From assembly GCA_030699385.1 (NCBI GenBank), contig JAUYMY010000022.1:44693-108692 (forward strand): a DNA stretch of 64,000 bases, written 5' to 3'. Below the pieces are notes generated by a model, which saw only the letters and a program-made list of their open reading frames with translations, was not told the origin of the DNA and made no database searches. This document shows, piece after piece, positions 1-9,998 of the stretch. The DNA is from Methylobacter sp. GTDB taxonomy: Bacteria; Pseudomonadota; Gammaproteobacteria; Methylococcales; Methylomonadaceae. Within the stretch, counting starts at the first letter, position 1. Every line of letters begins with the position of its first letter. A program made the translations under genes and the position numbers.

Positions 1-1
1 C

Positions 2-178
2 AGCCATGAAGATGAAGCCTTAAAGGCTTATTACGAGCTGCTCAATTTGGTTCAAAACAAGAGCATCCGGCTGGAAGAATACGCCCGCGACATGATCGTT
101 GAGGAAATTGCGCATCAAGATGAAGTCAACAAGATGCTGCGCAAACCCGGACAGACCGGGGTGTTTTCAACCAACTGA
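2..178 (+). CDS. Ferritin-like protein, C-terminal fragment (5' end outside window)
   Basis: Open from the window edge to a TGA at 176-178, giving 58 residues. The fragment is helical and acidic, with a run reading VEEIAHQDEVNKML that looks like the last helix of a four-helix ferritin/bacterioferritin-like domain, where Glu and His bind a di-iron centre. The E-x-x-H pattern (EEIAH) supports metal binding. The N-terminal half, with the other ligands, lies outside the window, so bacterioferritin, rubrerythrin-like and other ferritin-like families cannot be separated. It is followed by an inverted repeat (194-239) that may end its transcript. Confidence 0.6.
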   Translation, partial: SHEDEALKAYYELLNLVQNKSIRLEEYARDMIVEEIAHQDEVNKMLRKPGQTGVFSTN

Positions 179-193
179 GCATAAGCTTGTCGC

Positions 194-239
194 AACCGAA
201 ACTAATTATAATCAACCAGATACATGATAAGTTTCGGTT
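194..239 (+). terminator. Inverted repeat after the ferritin-like gene, possible terminator
   Basis: AACCGAAACT at 194-203 pairs perfectly with AGTTTCGGTT at 230-239 across a 26-nt loop. No clear U-run follows, so it may be a weak terminator or an operator for the downstream peroxidase gene. It lies 15 nt after the stop codon of the ferritin-like gene. Confidence 0.35.
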
Positions 240-323
240 CATTTTGATCAATAAGCGCAACCTTAAGCTATTTTACGTAACACCAAAAAATAGCCCAGTC
301 TACGTATAAATCAGGAAGGCAGC

Positions 324-1760
324 ATGAATATCCAGATCGCAAGCAAAGTGTCATTATTTTTATCACTATCCATCACGACGCTTTGTGTGGCCGAAACTAC
401 ACAGCTGAGCACCGCTGAAGTCAGTAAATTAACGCCTGCACAGCAACTGGGTAAACACATTTTCTTTGATGAAAACTTGTCCTCTCCAGCGGGCCAATCC
501 TGTGCGAGCTGTCATGACCCCAAAGCGGCTTTTTCAGAACCCGATTTAAATACGCCGGTTTCCAACGGTGCCGTTGAAGGCCGAACCGGCACACGCAACA
601 CTCCACTGATTAGCTATACCGCATTCAGTCCCGTTTTTCATTTTGATAACGAGGAGTCCTTATATTTTGGCGGTCAGTTTTTGGATGGACGCGCAGCCAA
701 TCTAACTGAGCAAGCCAAAAAGCCTTTTTTAAATGTTGATGAAATGAATAATCGGGACGAAGCTGAAGTGGTCGATAAATTACGACTCGCCGCTTATGCC
801 GATTTATTCAAACAAGTTTACGGCCTTGATGTGTTGAATAATACCAGCCAAGCCTTCCAGGCCATCGCCGAGGCCTTGGCGGCTTTTGAAAGCACCCCGG
901 TATTTAACCGCTTCTCTTCCAAATACGATTATTTTCTAGCCGGTCAGGTCGAATTAACCGAGCAGGAAAGCAAAGGCTTGGAATTGTTCAATGACGCCAA
1001 CAAAGGCAATTGCGCCGCTTGCCATCCGAGCAGTTCAGATAGTAAACAGCCGCCCTTATTTACCGATTTTAGTTACGACAATTTAGGTACGCCTAAAAAC
1101 CCTGAAATTTTAGCTAAAAAAGGACTGGATTTTGTCGATCTCGGCTTAGGTGCGATTGTAAATAACGTAAACGAGAACGGTAAATTTAAAGTGCCTAGTT
1201 TGCGCAATATCGCAAAAACAGCCCCTTATATGCACAACGGCGTATTTCAAACTCTACGTGAAGCGGTCGATTTTTATAACACCCGCGACACCGATTCCAA
1301 ATGGGGTGTTCCGGAAATTGCCGAGAATGTTAATAAAGACGAACTGGGGAATTTAAACTTAAGCCCCGATGAAGTTGACGCTATTGTTGCGTTTCTTAGA
1401 ACCCTGACCGATGGTTATCATCCTGAAACGACACCTTATTTTTCCGCCGACACCGGATTACTAACACTGCCATTGATCAGTATTGAAAGCAATACCGCAA
1501 AAACTGCCATGACCAGCGCCGTACTTAAAGAGATTGAAGGCAGCAACCCCAGCCGATACAGAATGATTGATTTGCAAGAAAGCAAGCTAGCCGCCCCATC
1601 AGATGCGGGCAGCATTCCCAGCTTCTTTACAGATACTGGTCTGCTGGAAATACCATTAATAAGCGTTGGTAATGAAACCGTATTTACCGCCCAATTAAAA
1701 CGCATCACCGACAATAACGAAAATTTCTTCGAGCTGGTTTATCTAAAACTCTTGCAATGA
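324..1760 (+). CDS. Di-heme cytochrome c peroxidase (MauG/CcpA family) with duplicated C-terminal module
   Basis: Exported periplasmic protein of 478 residues. A signal peptide (about residues 1-23) is followed by two c-type heme motifs, CASCH at 60-64 and CAACH at 230-234. This is the layout of bacterial di-heme peroxidases, which reduce H2O2 or modify partner proteins, as MauG does. The PYMHNGVF segment near 301-308 sits where the family has its distal ligand region. The family domain ends near residue 365. The rest is two copies of a module of about 45 residues (372-420 and 433-478) sharing DTGLL, then PLIS. AGGAAGG lies just before ATG 324. Substrate cannot be told from sequence. Confidence 0.85.
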   Translation: MNIQIASKVSLFLSLSITTLCVAETTQLSTAEVSKLTPAQQLGKHIFFDENLSSPAGQSCASCHDPKAAFSEPDLNTPVSNGAVEGRTGTRNTPLISYTAFSPVFHFDNEESLYFGGQFLDGRAANLTEQAKKPFLNVDEMNNRDEAEVVDKLRLAAYADLFKQVYGLDVLNNTSQAFQAIAEALAAFESTPVFNRFSSKYDYFLAGQVELTEQESKGLELFNDANKGNCAACHPSSSDSKQPPLFTDFSYDNLGTPKNPEILAKKGLDFVDLGLGAIVNNVNENGKFKVPSLRNIAKTAPYMHNGVFQTLREAVDFYNTRDTDSKWGVPEIAENVNKDELGNLNLSPDEVDAIVAFLRTLTDGYHPETTPYFSADTGLLTLPLISIESNTAKTAMTSAVLKEIEGSNPSRYRMIDLQESKLAAPSDAGSIPSFFTDTGLLEIPLISVGNETVFTAQLKRITDNNENFFELVYLKLLQ

Positions 1761-1864
1761 AATGACGAGCTATCGACAAGGAAACGCCGCAATAATCTAA
1801 GTCATTACACCCGCTTGGCATATTATGAAATTAACCAGTAAAACCTGAAAACAGGAGAATGACC

Positions 1865-2131
1865 ATGTCAGAAAAAGATCAGCAAGAGACGATATTAATG
1901 GCGATTGAATGTTTGAAAAAACAATATGCATGCTGCCAAACACCCTGTATTGCCCTGCTCATTTCCCGGTATTACCGCTTACTTGAAAATTTTAGCGTTG
2001 CCAAAAGCAAGCAGGAAAAATATGCCGAATACTCAAAATCATGGCTGACTTGCCATATAAACAACCCAAAGTATTCTCAAAAAATACAAGCACAACTTAA
2101 TGATTTTATTCAGTCTTATGAACCCAACTGA
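1865..2131 (+). CDS. Small Cys-containing protein of unknown function
   Basis: 88 residues, no recognised family. An ATG at 1859 is in frame, but the AGGAG at 1853-1857 is only 1 nt from it; ATG 1865 has normal spacing and is preferred. The protein contains CLKKQYACCQTPC (four Cys in 13 residues) near the N terminus and one further Cys, then a helical, Lys/Tyr-rich C-terminal half. There is no signal peptide or membrane segment. The Cys cluster could bind metal or form disulfides. It sits directly before a siderophore receptor gene on the same strand, so an iron-related role is possible but only by position. Confidence 0.6.
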   Translation: MSEKDQQETILMAIECLKKQYACCQTPCIALLISRYYRLLENFSVAKSKQEKYAEYSKSWLTCHINNPKYSQKIQAQLNDFIQSYEPN

Positions 2132-2253
2132 ATACCACTTACGTTTGACGCGCCGAAATAAATTAATTCTGAGCCAATAAAAAAACAGCCAGCCATCGCC
2201 TTTTGTGTGACCAGCCAGCCAACAACAAGCTACACATAACAAGCGAGAACTGT

Positions 2254-4434
2254 ATGAAAAACCACCCAAACCGACAGCCGGCTATGACCGCATCGCCTAC
2301 GTTAACATGGCAATTGAAAACGCTCTTGCCGTTAGGCTTAGCCTTAAGCACAGCGGCCATGGCTGCCGATCCAATATCGAAAACCAACGATAAACAACTG
2401 ACCTTGCCTACGGTTAAAGTAAAGGCAGAGCGCGAAAAAAAGCCCAATATCACAAAAGGCTATGTCGCCAAAAGCAACTCAACGGCCGTCAAGACCGATA
2501 CCGCCCTGATCGACCTGCCGCAATCGATCACCGTCATCACGCAAGAATTGATCAAGGATCAAAACATGCAAAGCATAGCCGATACGGTTCGCTACGCGCC
2601 CGGTGTCGGCATCGCCCAGGGCGAAGGCAATCGCGACACGCCGATTTTTCGCGGCAACAGCTCAACTTCCGACATGTATGTCGACGGCATACGCGACGAC
2701 GTGCAGTATTATCGCGATCTTTACAACATCGAAAGGGTCGACGTGCTGAAAGGCCCTAATGCGATGATTTTCGGTCGCGGCGGATCGGGCGGCCTGATTA
2801 ATCGCGCCACCAAGCAGGCCAACTGGAGCAATGCACGCGAAATGAATGTCCAATTTGGCTCCTTCGATAAATACCGGGTCACCGGCGACGTCAACCAAGC
2901 CATTAACGACGACCTTGCCGTGCGCCTGAGCGGCCTATGGGAAAACTCGCGCAGCTACCGCGACGACTTCGACGCCGGACGCTGGGGCGTCAACCCCACG
3001 CTAACTTGGCTCCCCAGCGATCAAACCAAAGTAACGCTGGGCTATGAGCATTACGAGGATAGACGGACAGCGGATCGAGGCATTTCTTCGTTCAATGGCC
3101 GCCCGGTCGATACCGATGTTTCCACTTTTTTCGGCGACCCGGCGCGCAGCCCGACTTGGGCGACGGTCGATTCTTTCAATGCGGTGCTTGATCACGATTT
3201 TGGCGGAGGCGTCGCGGTTCGTAACAGCAGCCGTTACGCCAGCTATGATAAATTCTACCAAAACATATTTCCGGGCGCAGTCAATGCCGCCGGTAATCAG
3301 GTTGCGATCTCGGCCTACAATAACGCGACCCAGCGCGAAAACGTATTCAACCAAACCGATTTAACGTTTTCATTGGACACCGGACCGTTTAAACACAAGT
3401 TCCTGACCGGCGCAGAATTTGGCCGCCAGGAAACCGATAATTTCCGCAATACGGGTTATTTTACCGATGTGGGCGCTAACGCTACGTCGGTCAATGTGTC
3501 CGTGGGGAACCCAAGATATAACGGACCCGTCGCTTTCCGCCAAAGTGCCACGGACGCGAACAATAACGGCGTCTCGCATATTAAAGCGGGCTATGTGCAA
3601 GATCAGATCGAGCTGAGCCAACATTGGCAGGCCATTATGGGACTACGCTATGATCGCTTCGAAGTCGATTTCCTCAATAACCGCAATGGTCAAACCATTA
3701 CCTCGACCGACGACTTGCTGTCGCCACGCGGCGGTTTAATCTACAAGCCGTTTGAAAATTTCTCCTTGTACAGCAACTACAGCATCGCTTATGTGCCAAG
3801 AGCGGGCGAACAGCTGGCATCGCTGTCGCTGACCAATGCCGCGCTAAAACCGGAAGAATTTAGGAATTACGAAGTGGGCGCAAAATGGGATATTCATCCC
3901 GACTTGTCAGCAACACTGGCCTTGTATCAACTCGATCGCCTCAATGCGCTCGCCACCGACCCCAATAATCCGGCACAATCATTTTTGGTCGACGGCCAAC
4001 GCACACGAGGCATAGAACTCGGCTTAAGCGGTAACATAACCGATGCCTGGAAGGTCATTGGCGGCTATGCCTACCAAAACGGCGAAATTACCCAAAGTAT
4101 TTCCAGCAACGCCTTGGCCGGCGCCACGCTGGCACAAGTGCCGGAACACACTTTCTCGCTATGGAATCGTTATGACATAACCCAACAATGGGGCGTAGGA
4201 TTGGGGTCGGTCTACCGCAGCAAGATGTTTGCAGCGACCGATAACAAAGTCACCTTGCCCGGCTTCCTGCGCTTTGATGCGGCCGTTTACTACAAGATCA
4301 ATAAAAATATCCAACTGCAAGCGAATGTCGAAAACCTGTTCGACAAGGACTATTACGCCTCTGCCCACAGTAATAACAATATCACGCCGGGTTCGCCGAT
4401 TGCTGTCAATGGGGGAATTACCCTGAAGTTTTGA
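2254..4434 (+). CDS. TonB-dependent siderophore receptor
   Basis: Outer-membrane ferric-siderophore importer, 726 residues from ATG 2254; an upstream in-frame ATG at 2203 gives a non-signal-like N terminus. A signal peptide ends at AMA|AD. Next comes a plug domain, with LPQSITVI, RYAPGVG and an RGN-DMYVDGIRDD stretch followed by NIERVDVLKGPNAM, typical of Fiu/FhuE-like receptors. A 22-strand barrel follows, ending in VENLFDKDYY and a C-terminal Phe (GGITLKF). The ligand class (catecholate or hydroxamate) is not decidable here. No convincing Fur box was found in the 120 nt upstream. TonB-ExbBD are not in the window. Confidence 0.9.
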   Translation: MKNHPNRQPAMTASPTLTWQLKTLLPLGLALSTAAMAADPISKTNDKQLTLPTVKVKAEREKKPNITKGYVAKSNSTAVKTDTALIDLPQSITVITQELIKDQNMQSIADTVRYAPGVGIAQGEGNRDTPIFRGNSSTSDMYVDGIRDDVQYYRDLYNIERVDVLKGPNAMIFGRGGSGGLINRATKQANWSNAREMNVQFGSFDKYRVTGDVNQAINDDLAVRLSGLWENSRSYRDDFDAGRWGVNPTLTWLPSDQTKVTLGYEHYEDRRTADRGISSFNGRPVDTDVSTFFGDPARSPTWATVDSFNAVLDHDFGGGVAVRNSSRYASYDKFYQNIFPGAVNAAGNQVAISAYNNATQRENVFNQTDLTFSLDTGPFKHKFLTGAEFGRQETDNFRNTGYFTDVGANATSVNVSVGNPRYNGPVAFRQSATDANNNGVSHIKAGYVQDQIELSQHWQAIMGLRYDRFEVDFLNNRNGQTITSTDDLLSPRGGLIYKPFENFSLYSNYSIAYVPRAGEQLASLSLTNAALKPEEFRNYEVGAKWDIHPDLSATLALYQLDRLNALATDPNNPAQSFLVDGQRTRGIELGLSGNITDAWKVIGGYAYQNGEITQSISSNALAGATLAQVPEHTFSLWNRYDITQQWGVGLGSVYRSKMFAATDNKVTLPGFLRFDAAVYYKINKNIQLQANVENLFDKDYYASAHSNNNITPGSPIAVNGGITLKF

Positions 4435-4545
4435 TGTAACTCATCTGGCTCTCGCCTCTGGCGAATTGCTGACAAATGGGTGATTAGACCTCATGGTAAA
4501 CAAAAGAAAACCCATTTTTTGACCTTGCTAGGTTGTTTTACCGCT

Positions 4546-5892
4546 TCACTTTCCTATACAAAAACTAGAAAATATTTTCCCCAGCAAATCATCCGAAGTG
4601 AATTTTCCGGTGATTTCGGCAAGGCTGTTTTGGGCTTGTCTTAAATCTTCGGCGACCAGTTCCCCGGCTTGGGTTGTGGTCAATTGTCTTAAGGCGCTGT
4701 CGATAAATTCATGACCTTTGTTTAAGGCTTCGATGTGCCGCCTTCGCGCAATGAATACGTTATCGGTGGCTTCGTTAAAACCGACGCTGTGTTTCAGGTG
4801 CTGTTTTAACAGTTCCATGCCGTCACCGGTTTTTATTGACAGATGGATTTCGCTGCCGAGTTCGGTTTGTTTGATTGCCGGTTCCAGTCCCAATAAGTCT
4901 ATTTTGTTGTAGATCCGGGTGATGTTGCTACCGGTGGGCAGGGTTTTTAACAGTGAGTCAATTTCGGGTTCCCGCGCATCAATCAGTAACAGAATTTTAT
5001 CGGCGTTTTTGATTTCTTCGTGCGCCCGGCGGATGCCTTCCTGTTCGATGGCGTTGTCGCTTTCGCGAAGGCCTGCGGTGTCGATGATATGCAAGGGCAT
5101 GCCGTCGAGTTGGATGCGCTCTTTTAATACGTCGCGGGTGGTTCCGGCGATGTCAGTGACTATGGCGGCATTGTGTCCGGCGAGGGCGTTGAGTAGGCTG
5201 GATTTTCCGGCGTTGGGTTTTCCGGCCAACACGACGGTCATGCCATCACGCAACAGGCGGCCTTGTTGTGCGGTTTTCTGGATGTGTTCGAGGCGTTGCT
5301 GTAGGCTGATGATGCGGTTTTCGACGACGCCGTCGGTCAGAAAATCAATTTCTTCATCGACAAAATCAATGGCGGCTTCGACGTAAATTCTAAGCTCAGT
5401 GAGTTCTTCGACCAGTTCGTTGACTTGTATTGAAAACACGCCCTGCATTGATTTTTGCGCCGAACGGACGGATTGTTCGGTGCTGCTTTCTATTAAATCG
5501 GCGACGGCTTCAGCCTGGGCTAAATCAAGTTTGCCATTTAAAAAAGCGCGTTCGGTAAATTCGCCGGGGTTGGCTAAACGGGCGCCTAAGGCTAAGACGC
5601 GCCGCAACAGCATGTCCAATACTACTGAGCCGCCGTGGCCTTGGAGTTCGAGAATGTGTTCGCCGGTGTAGGAAGCCGGCGCTGGGAAATAAAGGCTGAT
5701 GCCTGAGTCGATGATGGAGCCGTGTTCATCGCTAAATGATGAATAGTGGGCCAGTCGTGGCGTTAATGCTTTATTAGTGAGTTGTTTGGCGATTTCGGGA
5801 ACTAAGGCTCCCGAAATACGGATGATACCCACACCGCCGTTCCCTGGCGGTGTCGCAATGGCTGCAATGGTATCTAGGTAAGCAATGTCCAC
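4546..5892 (-). CDS. mnmE: tRNA uridine-5-carboxymethylaminomethyl modification GTPase MnmE
   Basis: With MnmG it installs the cmnm5 group on wobble U34 of certain tRNAs. 448 residues: an N-terminal folate-binding domain, a helical domain, and an inserted G domain with the P-loop GKPNAGKSS at 224-232, DTAG at 271-274 and NKIDL near 331. The C terminus is CIGK, the family's conserved Cys motif. It is the last gene of the minus-strand block that includes yidC, yidD, rnpA and rpmH, 11 nt after yidC. In many gammaproteobacteria mnmG, rsmG and parAB follow mnmE; here a convergent TonB receptor does. Confidence 0.97.
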   Translation of the reverse strand: MDIAYLDTIAAIATPPGNGGVGIIRISGALVPEIAKQLTNKALTPRLAHYSSFSDEHGSIIDSGISLYFPAPASYTGEHILELQGHGGSVVLDMLLRRVLALGARLANPGEFTERAFLNGKLDLAQAEAVADLIESSTEQSVRSAQKSMQGVFSIQVNELVEELTELRIYVEAAIDFVDEEIDFLTDGVVENRIISLQQRLEHIQKTAQQGRLLRDGMTVVLAGKPNAGKSSLLNALAGHNAAIVTDIAGTTRDVLKERIQLDGMPLHIIDTAGLRESDNAIEQEGIRRAHEEIKNADKILLLIDAREPEIDSLLKTLPTGSNITRIYNKIDLLGLEPAIKQTELGSEIHLSIKTGDGMELLKQHLKHSVGFNEATDNVFIARRRHIEALNKGHEFIDSALRQLTTTQAGELVAEDLRQAQNSLAEITGKFTSDDLLGKIFSSFCIGK

Positions 5893-5903
5893 GTAAACCC
5901 AAG

Positions 5904-7610
5904 TTATGGCATTTTAGCGATTTGCTTGGTGATATAGGTCTGCTGAATGATAGACAAGGTATTGTTGACCACCCAATATAAAACCAGACCGGACGGGAAA
6001 AACAGGAAGAAGATGGTGAAGACAATCGGGAACATCTTCATGACTTTAGCCTGTATCGGGTCAATCGGCGCAGGGTTTAAGCCTTGCTGAATTTTCATGG
6101 TGATGCCCATGATGACCGGTAATACATAAAACGGGTCTTGTGATGACAAGTCCTGTATCCACAACATAAACGGTGCATGGCGAAACTCGACGGTTTCACT
6201 CAATACCCAATATAAACACATGAACACCGGAATCTGCACCAAGATGGGCAGACAGCCGCCCAAGGGGTTGACCTTTTCCTTTTTATACAGTGCCATCATT
6301 TCGGTGTTGAAACGCGGTCTGTCATCGGCAAAACGCTCTTGCATTTCTTTCAGGCGAGGCTGGATTTTGCGCATTTTAGCCATTGATTTGTAGCTGGATT
6401 GCGACAAGGGAAAAAACAATAATTTAATGCACAAGGTTACGCCGATAATGGCGACGCCCCAGTTACCGACCGCGTTATAAATTTGGTTCAATACCCAATA
6501 AATAGGTTTGCCGATAAAGGTTAAAAAGCTGTAATCAACGGTCAATTCAAGGCCATGTGCTGTTTCTTCCATCATTGGCTGGACTTTAGGGCCGGCGAAT
6601 AATTTGGCAACAAATTGTGCATCCGAATTTGCGTTAACGGTAATCGGTGATGAATAAGTGCCAATCACATAATGACCTTCACTCAGGGCTTTGGTATAAA
6701 AATGATTTTCCTGATCAACCGGTGGAACCCATGCTGAAGCAAAATAATGTTGTACCATTGCAGTCCAGCCGCCTTGGGTAGCCACATCGAGATTCTCATC
6801 ATCCATATCGTCAAAACTGATTTTTTGGTATTTGTTCTTTTCGGTATAAATAACACCGCCGGCATAGGCTCTCATGCCGCCTGTCAGCATTCCGCCACCA
6901 CTGCTTGTGGTATCAGGAGCTCTGAGTAGTTGGCTGTATTGTCTGCCGGACCAATCTTTTGACGACTCGTTTTTTACTTTTTGTTCGAGTGTTATTTCGT
7001 AGCTGGCACGCTTGAAGGTAAACAATTTGGTAATCGTCAGGCCGTTGTCTGTCCATGTTAAAGGAACTGTCAGGCTGTCTTGACCGGGTTTTAATTCGTA
7101 ATTGTTTTGTTCATTTTTAAACACGGTGTGGTGACTTGGCGCTGCCGTAAAACCGCTGTCGGCAATCAGGCCGCTTTGTGCAACAAATAATTTTTCCTGG
7201 CTGCTGTCAAACAAGCGTACCGGAGCGGTATTTTTTTCTGCGGGTTCCAGGCCTATCAGTGCGCGTAAACTGTTTACCGCAGTGTTTGCTTTTTCCTGTG
7301 GATAATCCAGCAAATCCAGATTTTGGATAGTGCCTCCTTTGGTATCAATTTCGAGTGCCAGCACATCGGTTTTAATACGGATGACGTTGGCTGATGATAC
7401 GGTCGCTAAAGGAACGGCAGCAATATTTTGTTGGTCTGCTTGAGCGGCAACACCTGCTGCAACCGGCAAATCTTCTTTTGTATTAGTAGCAACCGAATCT
7501 GCAGCAGCGGCAATTTCAGGTTTTGGGCCATAATCCTGTTGCCAAGCTTGCTGCAGCATAAAAACAAGCATGAAAAAAGTAACGACGAGTATAAATCTTA
7601 TATTATCCAT
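5904..7610 (-). CDS. yidC: Membrane protein insertase YidC
   Basis: Inserts and folds inner-membrane proteins, alone or with SecYEG. 568 residues. The start is ATG 7610 ([10 protein letters not shown]); a further upstream Met would extend 15 residues into yidD. An N-terminal TM anchor is followed by a large periplasmic beta domain (to about residue 350). The conserved five-TM core follows, with the cytoplasmic hairpin [21 protein letters not shown] and [15 protein letters not shown], ending in a basic tail. The start overlaps the end of yidD by 8 nt, so translation is probably coupled. Confidence 0.97.
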   Translation of the reverse strand: MDNIRFILVVTFFMLVFMLQQAWQQDYGPKPEIAAAADSVATNTKEDLPVAAGVAAQADQQNIAAVPLATVSSANVIRIKTDVLALEIDTKGGTIQNLDLLDYPQEKANTAVNSLRALIGLEPAEKNTAPVRLFDSSQEKLFVAQSGLIADSGFTAAPSHHTVFKNEQNNYELKPGQDSLTVPLTWTDNGLTITKLFTFKRASYEITLEQKVKNESSKDWSGRQYSQLLRAPDTTSSGGGMLTGGMRAYAGGVIYTEKNKYQKISFDDMDDENLDVATQGGWTAMVQHYFASAWVPPVDQENHFYTKALSEGHYVIGTYSSPITVNANSDAQFVAKLFAGPKVQPMMEETAHGLELTVDYSFLTFIGKPIYWVLNQIYNAVGNWGVAIIGVTLCIKLLFFPLSQSSYKSMAKMRKIQPRLKEMQERFADDRPRFNTEMMALYKKEKVNPLGGCLPILVQIPVFMCLYWVLSETVEFRHAPFMLWIQDLSSQDPFYVLPVIMGITMKIQQGLNPAPIDPIQAKVMKMFPIVFTIFFLFFPSGLVLYWVVNNTLSIIQQTYITKQIAKMP

Positions 7611-7836
7611 TCTTATTACCAAATTTTTCTGGAACGGGATCAATGCCACCTTCATGAAAAGGGTGGCATTTTAATAATCTTTTGAGGGTGAGATAAGAGC
7701 CGATAATGGCTCCGTGGAGCTGAAGCGCTTCCAGAGAATAACTTGAACAGCTTGGATAGAAACGACAGCGGCTTCCAAGCAGAGGACTTATAAAGTATCG
7801 GTAGAACTTTATAATTGCTATGAGCATGAATTGCAT
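7603..7836 (-). CDS. yidD: Membrane protein insertion efficiency factor YidD
   Basis: 77 residues with the family signature: [22 protein letters not shown], then [19 protein letters not shown]. It is a small membrane-associated protein that helps YidC-dependent insertion. The gene overlaps rnpA at its start (rnpA ends at 7818) and yidC at its end (7603-7610), the normal compact arrangement. Met4 (ATG 7827) is an alternative start. Confidence 0.95.
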   Translation of the reverse strand: MQFMLIAIIKFYRYFISPLLGSRCRFYPSCSSYSLEALQLHGAIIGSYLTLKRLLKCHPFHEGGIDPVPEKFGNKNG

Positions 7837-8186
7837 CGGGATACCAGTCTAAGCCAATGCTTTTCCAATGATTTTCTTAATGAATCCAGCGGCGCATCTA
7901 CGGCTTCTCTGCGAGCCAAAACAACAATGTCGATATTACCTAAACTGTGCTGTTTTATTCTAAAATTTTCCCGAACAGTCCGCTTAATGGCATTCCTTTG
8001 CACTGCCTTTCTTACATTTTTTTTAGCAATTGCCAAGCCGAGCCGTGGATGATCGAAATCATTTTTTATGGCTAACAAGGTAAAATATTGGTCGCTTGAT
8101 TTTACAGGCTTAGCAAAAACATTTTTATATTCAGCCGGTTTTTTTAACCGTAACTGCGGGGGGAAACTAAAAATTTCTTCAGCCAC
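7818..8186 (-). CDS. rnpA: Ribonuclease P protein component
   Basis: Protein subunit of RNase P, which trims the 5' leader of tRNA precursors. 122 residues. The RNR motif region [20 protein letters not shown] is intact, and the N terminus [19 protein letters not shown] matches family starts. The start codon is GTG at 8186, as no ATG fits. The gene lies 11 nt after rpmH and overlaps yidD. Confidence 0.95.
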   Translation of the reverse strand: MAEEIFSFPPQLRLKKPAEYKNVFAKPVKSSDQYFTLLAIKNDFDHPRLGLAIAKKNVRKAVQRNAIKRTVRENFRIKQHSLGNIDIVVLARREAVDAPLDSLRKSLEKHWLRLVSRCNSCS

Positions 8187-8197
8187 ACAACCGTCAA

Positions 8198-8332
8198 CTA
8201 AACCGTTAACTGGGCGCGACCTTTTGCTCTACGCGCATTAATAACTCTACGGCCACCGACTGTTGCCATTCTTGCACGAAAACCGTGGGTTCTTGCGCGT
8301 TTGATTTTACTGGGTTGGTATGTTCTTTTCAT
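8198..8332 (-). CDS. rpmH: 50S ribosomal protein L34
   Basis: 44 residues: [18 protein letters not shown] at the start, then [19 protein letters not shown], which is the universally conserved L34 sequence. Found by translating the minus strand from ATG 8332 to a TAG at 8198-8200. It heads the rpmH-rnpA-yidD-yidC-mnmE block, diverging from dnaA across a 158-nt intergenic region. Confidence 0.97.
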   Translation of the reverse strand: MKRTYQPSKIKRARTHGFRARMATVGGRRVINARRAKGRAQLTV

Positions 8333-8444
8333 TATACTTAAAGCCTGATCAGATGAGGGTTAACAAAAACAGATAAAAAAGACAGCGGATGATAAAATAA
8401 ACGGCTAGGCCTGTCAATTCTGTAGTGCAATGTTTTACCCTTGT

Positions 8445-8472
8445 TTGCCGACCCACTTTAATTAATTACAAT
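8445..8472 (+). promoter_or_regulatory. Possible sigma-70 promoter for dnaA
   Basis: TTGCCG at 8445-8450, a 16-nt spacer and TACAAT at 8467-8472 lie 18 nt before the dnaA ATG. The match is fair and the leader would be very short. No DnaA box was seen in the rpmH-dnaA gap (8333-8490). Confidence 0.35.
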
Positions 8473-8490
8473 CACTTTATTAATACTTCA

Positions 8491-9810
8491 ATGAGTTCAA
8501 TTTGGAATAACTGCCTTGCTAAACTGGAGAATGAAATTTCAGGTTCTGACTTCAGCACTTGGATACGGCCGCTTCAGGCGGTAGAAAGCGACGGCGAAAT
8601 AAAATTATTAGCGCCCAATCGCTTTGTGTTGGACTGGGTTAAAGAACATCATTTTGCAAAAATTGAAGAAACGATTCATGAATTTTCCAACGGTGCATTA
8701 AATTTAAGTTTAGAAATCGGCACTAAAAGTGCGCCCGTGCTTGCCGCCGCAAAAATAGCCAAACCTACCGGCAGCGTGCAAAAAGCCAGTCCCAGTTTTC
8801 TCAACAAAGCCTTCACCTTTGACAATTTTGTTGAAGGAAAATCCAATCAGTTGGCAAAGGCCGCTTCAATACAGGTTTCTGAAAATATCGGCAAGGCCTA
8901 TAACCCCCTGCTTATTTACGGCAGTTCAGGCTTGGGCAAAACGCACATGATGCATGCGGTAGGCAATGCAGTGTTACAAAAGAACCCTTCAGCAACTGTG
9001 GTTTATCTGCATTCGGAAAAATTCGTTCAGGATATGGTTAAAGCCTTGCAACAAAACTCGATTAACGCGTTTAAAGAGTTTTACCGAGGCGTTGATGTGT
9101 TGTTAATCGATGATATTCAGTTTTTTGCAGGCAAGGAACGTTCGCAAGAAGAGTTTTTCCACACCTTCAACACGTTGCTGGAAAAGAAACATCAGGTTAT
9201 TTTGACCTGCGACAAATACCCTAAAGAAATCATAGGTCTTGAAGACCGTTTAAAATCGCGTTTTGGCTGGGGACTTCCGGTATTAATCGAACCGCCCGAC
9301 ATGGAAACCAGGGCGGCTATTTTGATGAAGAAAGCGGCTTTAGTTAATATTGAACTCGCGCAGGACGTCGCTTTCTTTATCGCCAAACGCATCCCGTCTA
9401 ATGTCCGTGATTTGGAAGGCGCATTAAGGCGCGTCATTGCCAACGCCCAGTTTACCAATCGCGAAATCACCATTGAATTTACCAAAGAAGCTTTGCATGA
9501 TTTAATTTCGCTGCAGGATAAACTGGTTAATATCGATAACATACAGAAAACCGTTGCCGAATATTTTAAAATTCGCGTAGCCGATTTGTCTTCTAAAAAC
9601 CGGAAGCAATCCATTACCCGACCACGGCAAATGGCAATGTGTCTGGCGAGAGAACTCACTTCGCACAGTTTTCCCGAAATCGGCGATGCTTTTGGTGGGC
9701 GCGATCACACTACGGTCATGAACGCTTGTAAACGAATTGCCGAATTAAAAGAAACCGATAATAAAATAGCGGAAGATTACTCCAACCTGTTGAGAACTCT
9801 GTCACATTAA
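8491..9810 (+). CDS. dnaA: Chromosomal replication initiator protein DnaA
   Basis: Binds DnaA boxes at oriC and opens the duplex. The reading frame is open from 8425, but the family N terminus ([16 protein letters not shown]) places the start at ATG 8491, giving 439 residues. Domain I is followed by a short linker, then the AAA+ domain with Walker [12 protein letters not shown] and Walker [11 protein letters not shown]. The C-terminal helix-turn-helix carries [15 protein letters not shown]. The first gene on the plus-strand side of the origin, followed by oriC and dnaN. Confidence 0.97.
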   Translation: MSSIWNNCLAKLENEISGSDFSTWIRPLQAVESDGEIKLLAPNRFVLDWVKEHHFAKIEETIHEFSNGALNLSLEIGTKSAPVLAAAKIAKPTGSVQKASPSFLNKAFTFDNFVEGKSNQLAKAASIQVSENIGKAYNPLLIYGSSGLGKTHMMHAVGNAVLQKNPSATVVYLHSEKFVQDMVKALQQNSINAFKEFYRGVDVLLIDDIQFFAGKERSQEEFFHTFNTLLEKKHQVILTCDKYPKEIIGLEDRLKSRFGWGLPVLIEPPDMETRAAILMKKAALVNIELAQDVAFFIAKRIPSNVRDLEGALRRVIANAQFTNREITIEFTKEALHDLISLQDKLVNIDNIQKTVAEYFKIRVADLSSKNRKQSITRPRQMAMCLARELTSHSFPEIGDAFGGRDHTTVMNACKRIAELKETDNKIAEDYSNLLRTLSH

Positions 9811-9998
9811 CCGGGAGCAAGTTGTGGATAAATGGCTTTGTTGTCCACAACCTTAATTTAACCACACGCTGTACAGGTTCAAACAACACCCTTAACCACA
9901 CCTCTTACAACAACATAACTAATTAATTTTTAAGGATAAAAACCTGTTATACACAGTTTCCTTTTAAACTAATAGTAATAATAGAAAGATATTCTTTT
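9811..9998. other. Chromosomal origin of replication oriC (dnaA-dnaN gap)
   Basis: 188 nt with a cluster of DnaA boxes. A perfect TTATCCACA lies on the minus strand at 9823-9831. One-mismatch boxes lie at 9841-9849 (TTGTCCACA), 9858-9866 and 9892-9900 (TTAACCACA), and 9947-9955 (TTATACACA). An AT-rich stretch at about 9917-9942 could be the unwinding element. Gene direction switches around dnaA: minus to the left, plus to the right, as expected for bidirectional replication. GC skew could not be computed here. Confidence 0.85.
9823..9831 (-). promoter_or_regulatory. Consensus DnaA box
   Basis: TGTGGATAA on the plus strand, i.e. a perfect TTATCCACA on the minus strand, 12 nt after the dnaA stop codon. 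It is the strongest of the five boxes in the gap. Confidence 0.85.

Noticed and set aside
178..2253. Fur boxes before the peroxidase and receptor
   Set aside because: Several AT-rich stretches looked similar, but none matched the 19-bp palindrome well enough.
4919..5386. Long frames antisense to mnmE (and similar ones opposite trpD, pstC, pilQ)
   Set aside because: They are antisense frames over strong coding genes with low-complexity Arg/Ser content.
8333..8490. rpmH-dnaA gap as the origin
   Set aside because: No DnaA boxes seen there; the boxes cluster in the dnaA-dnaN gap.
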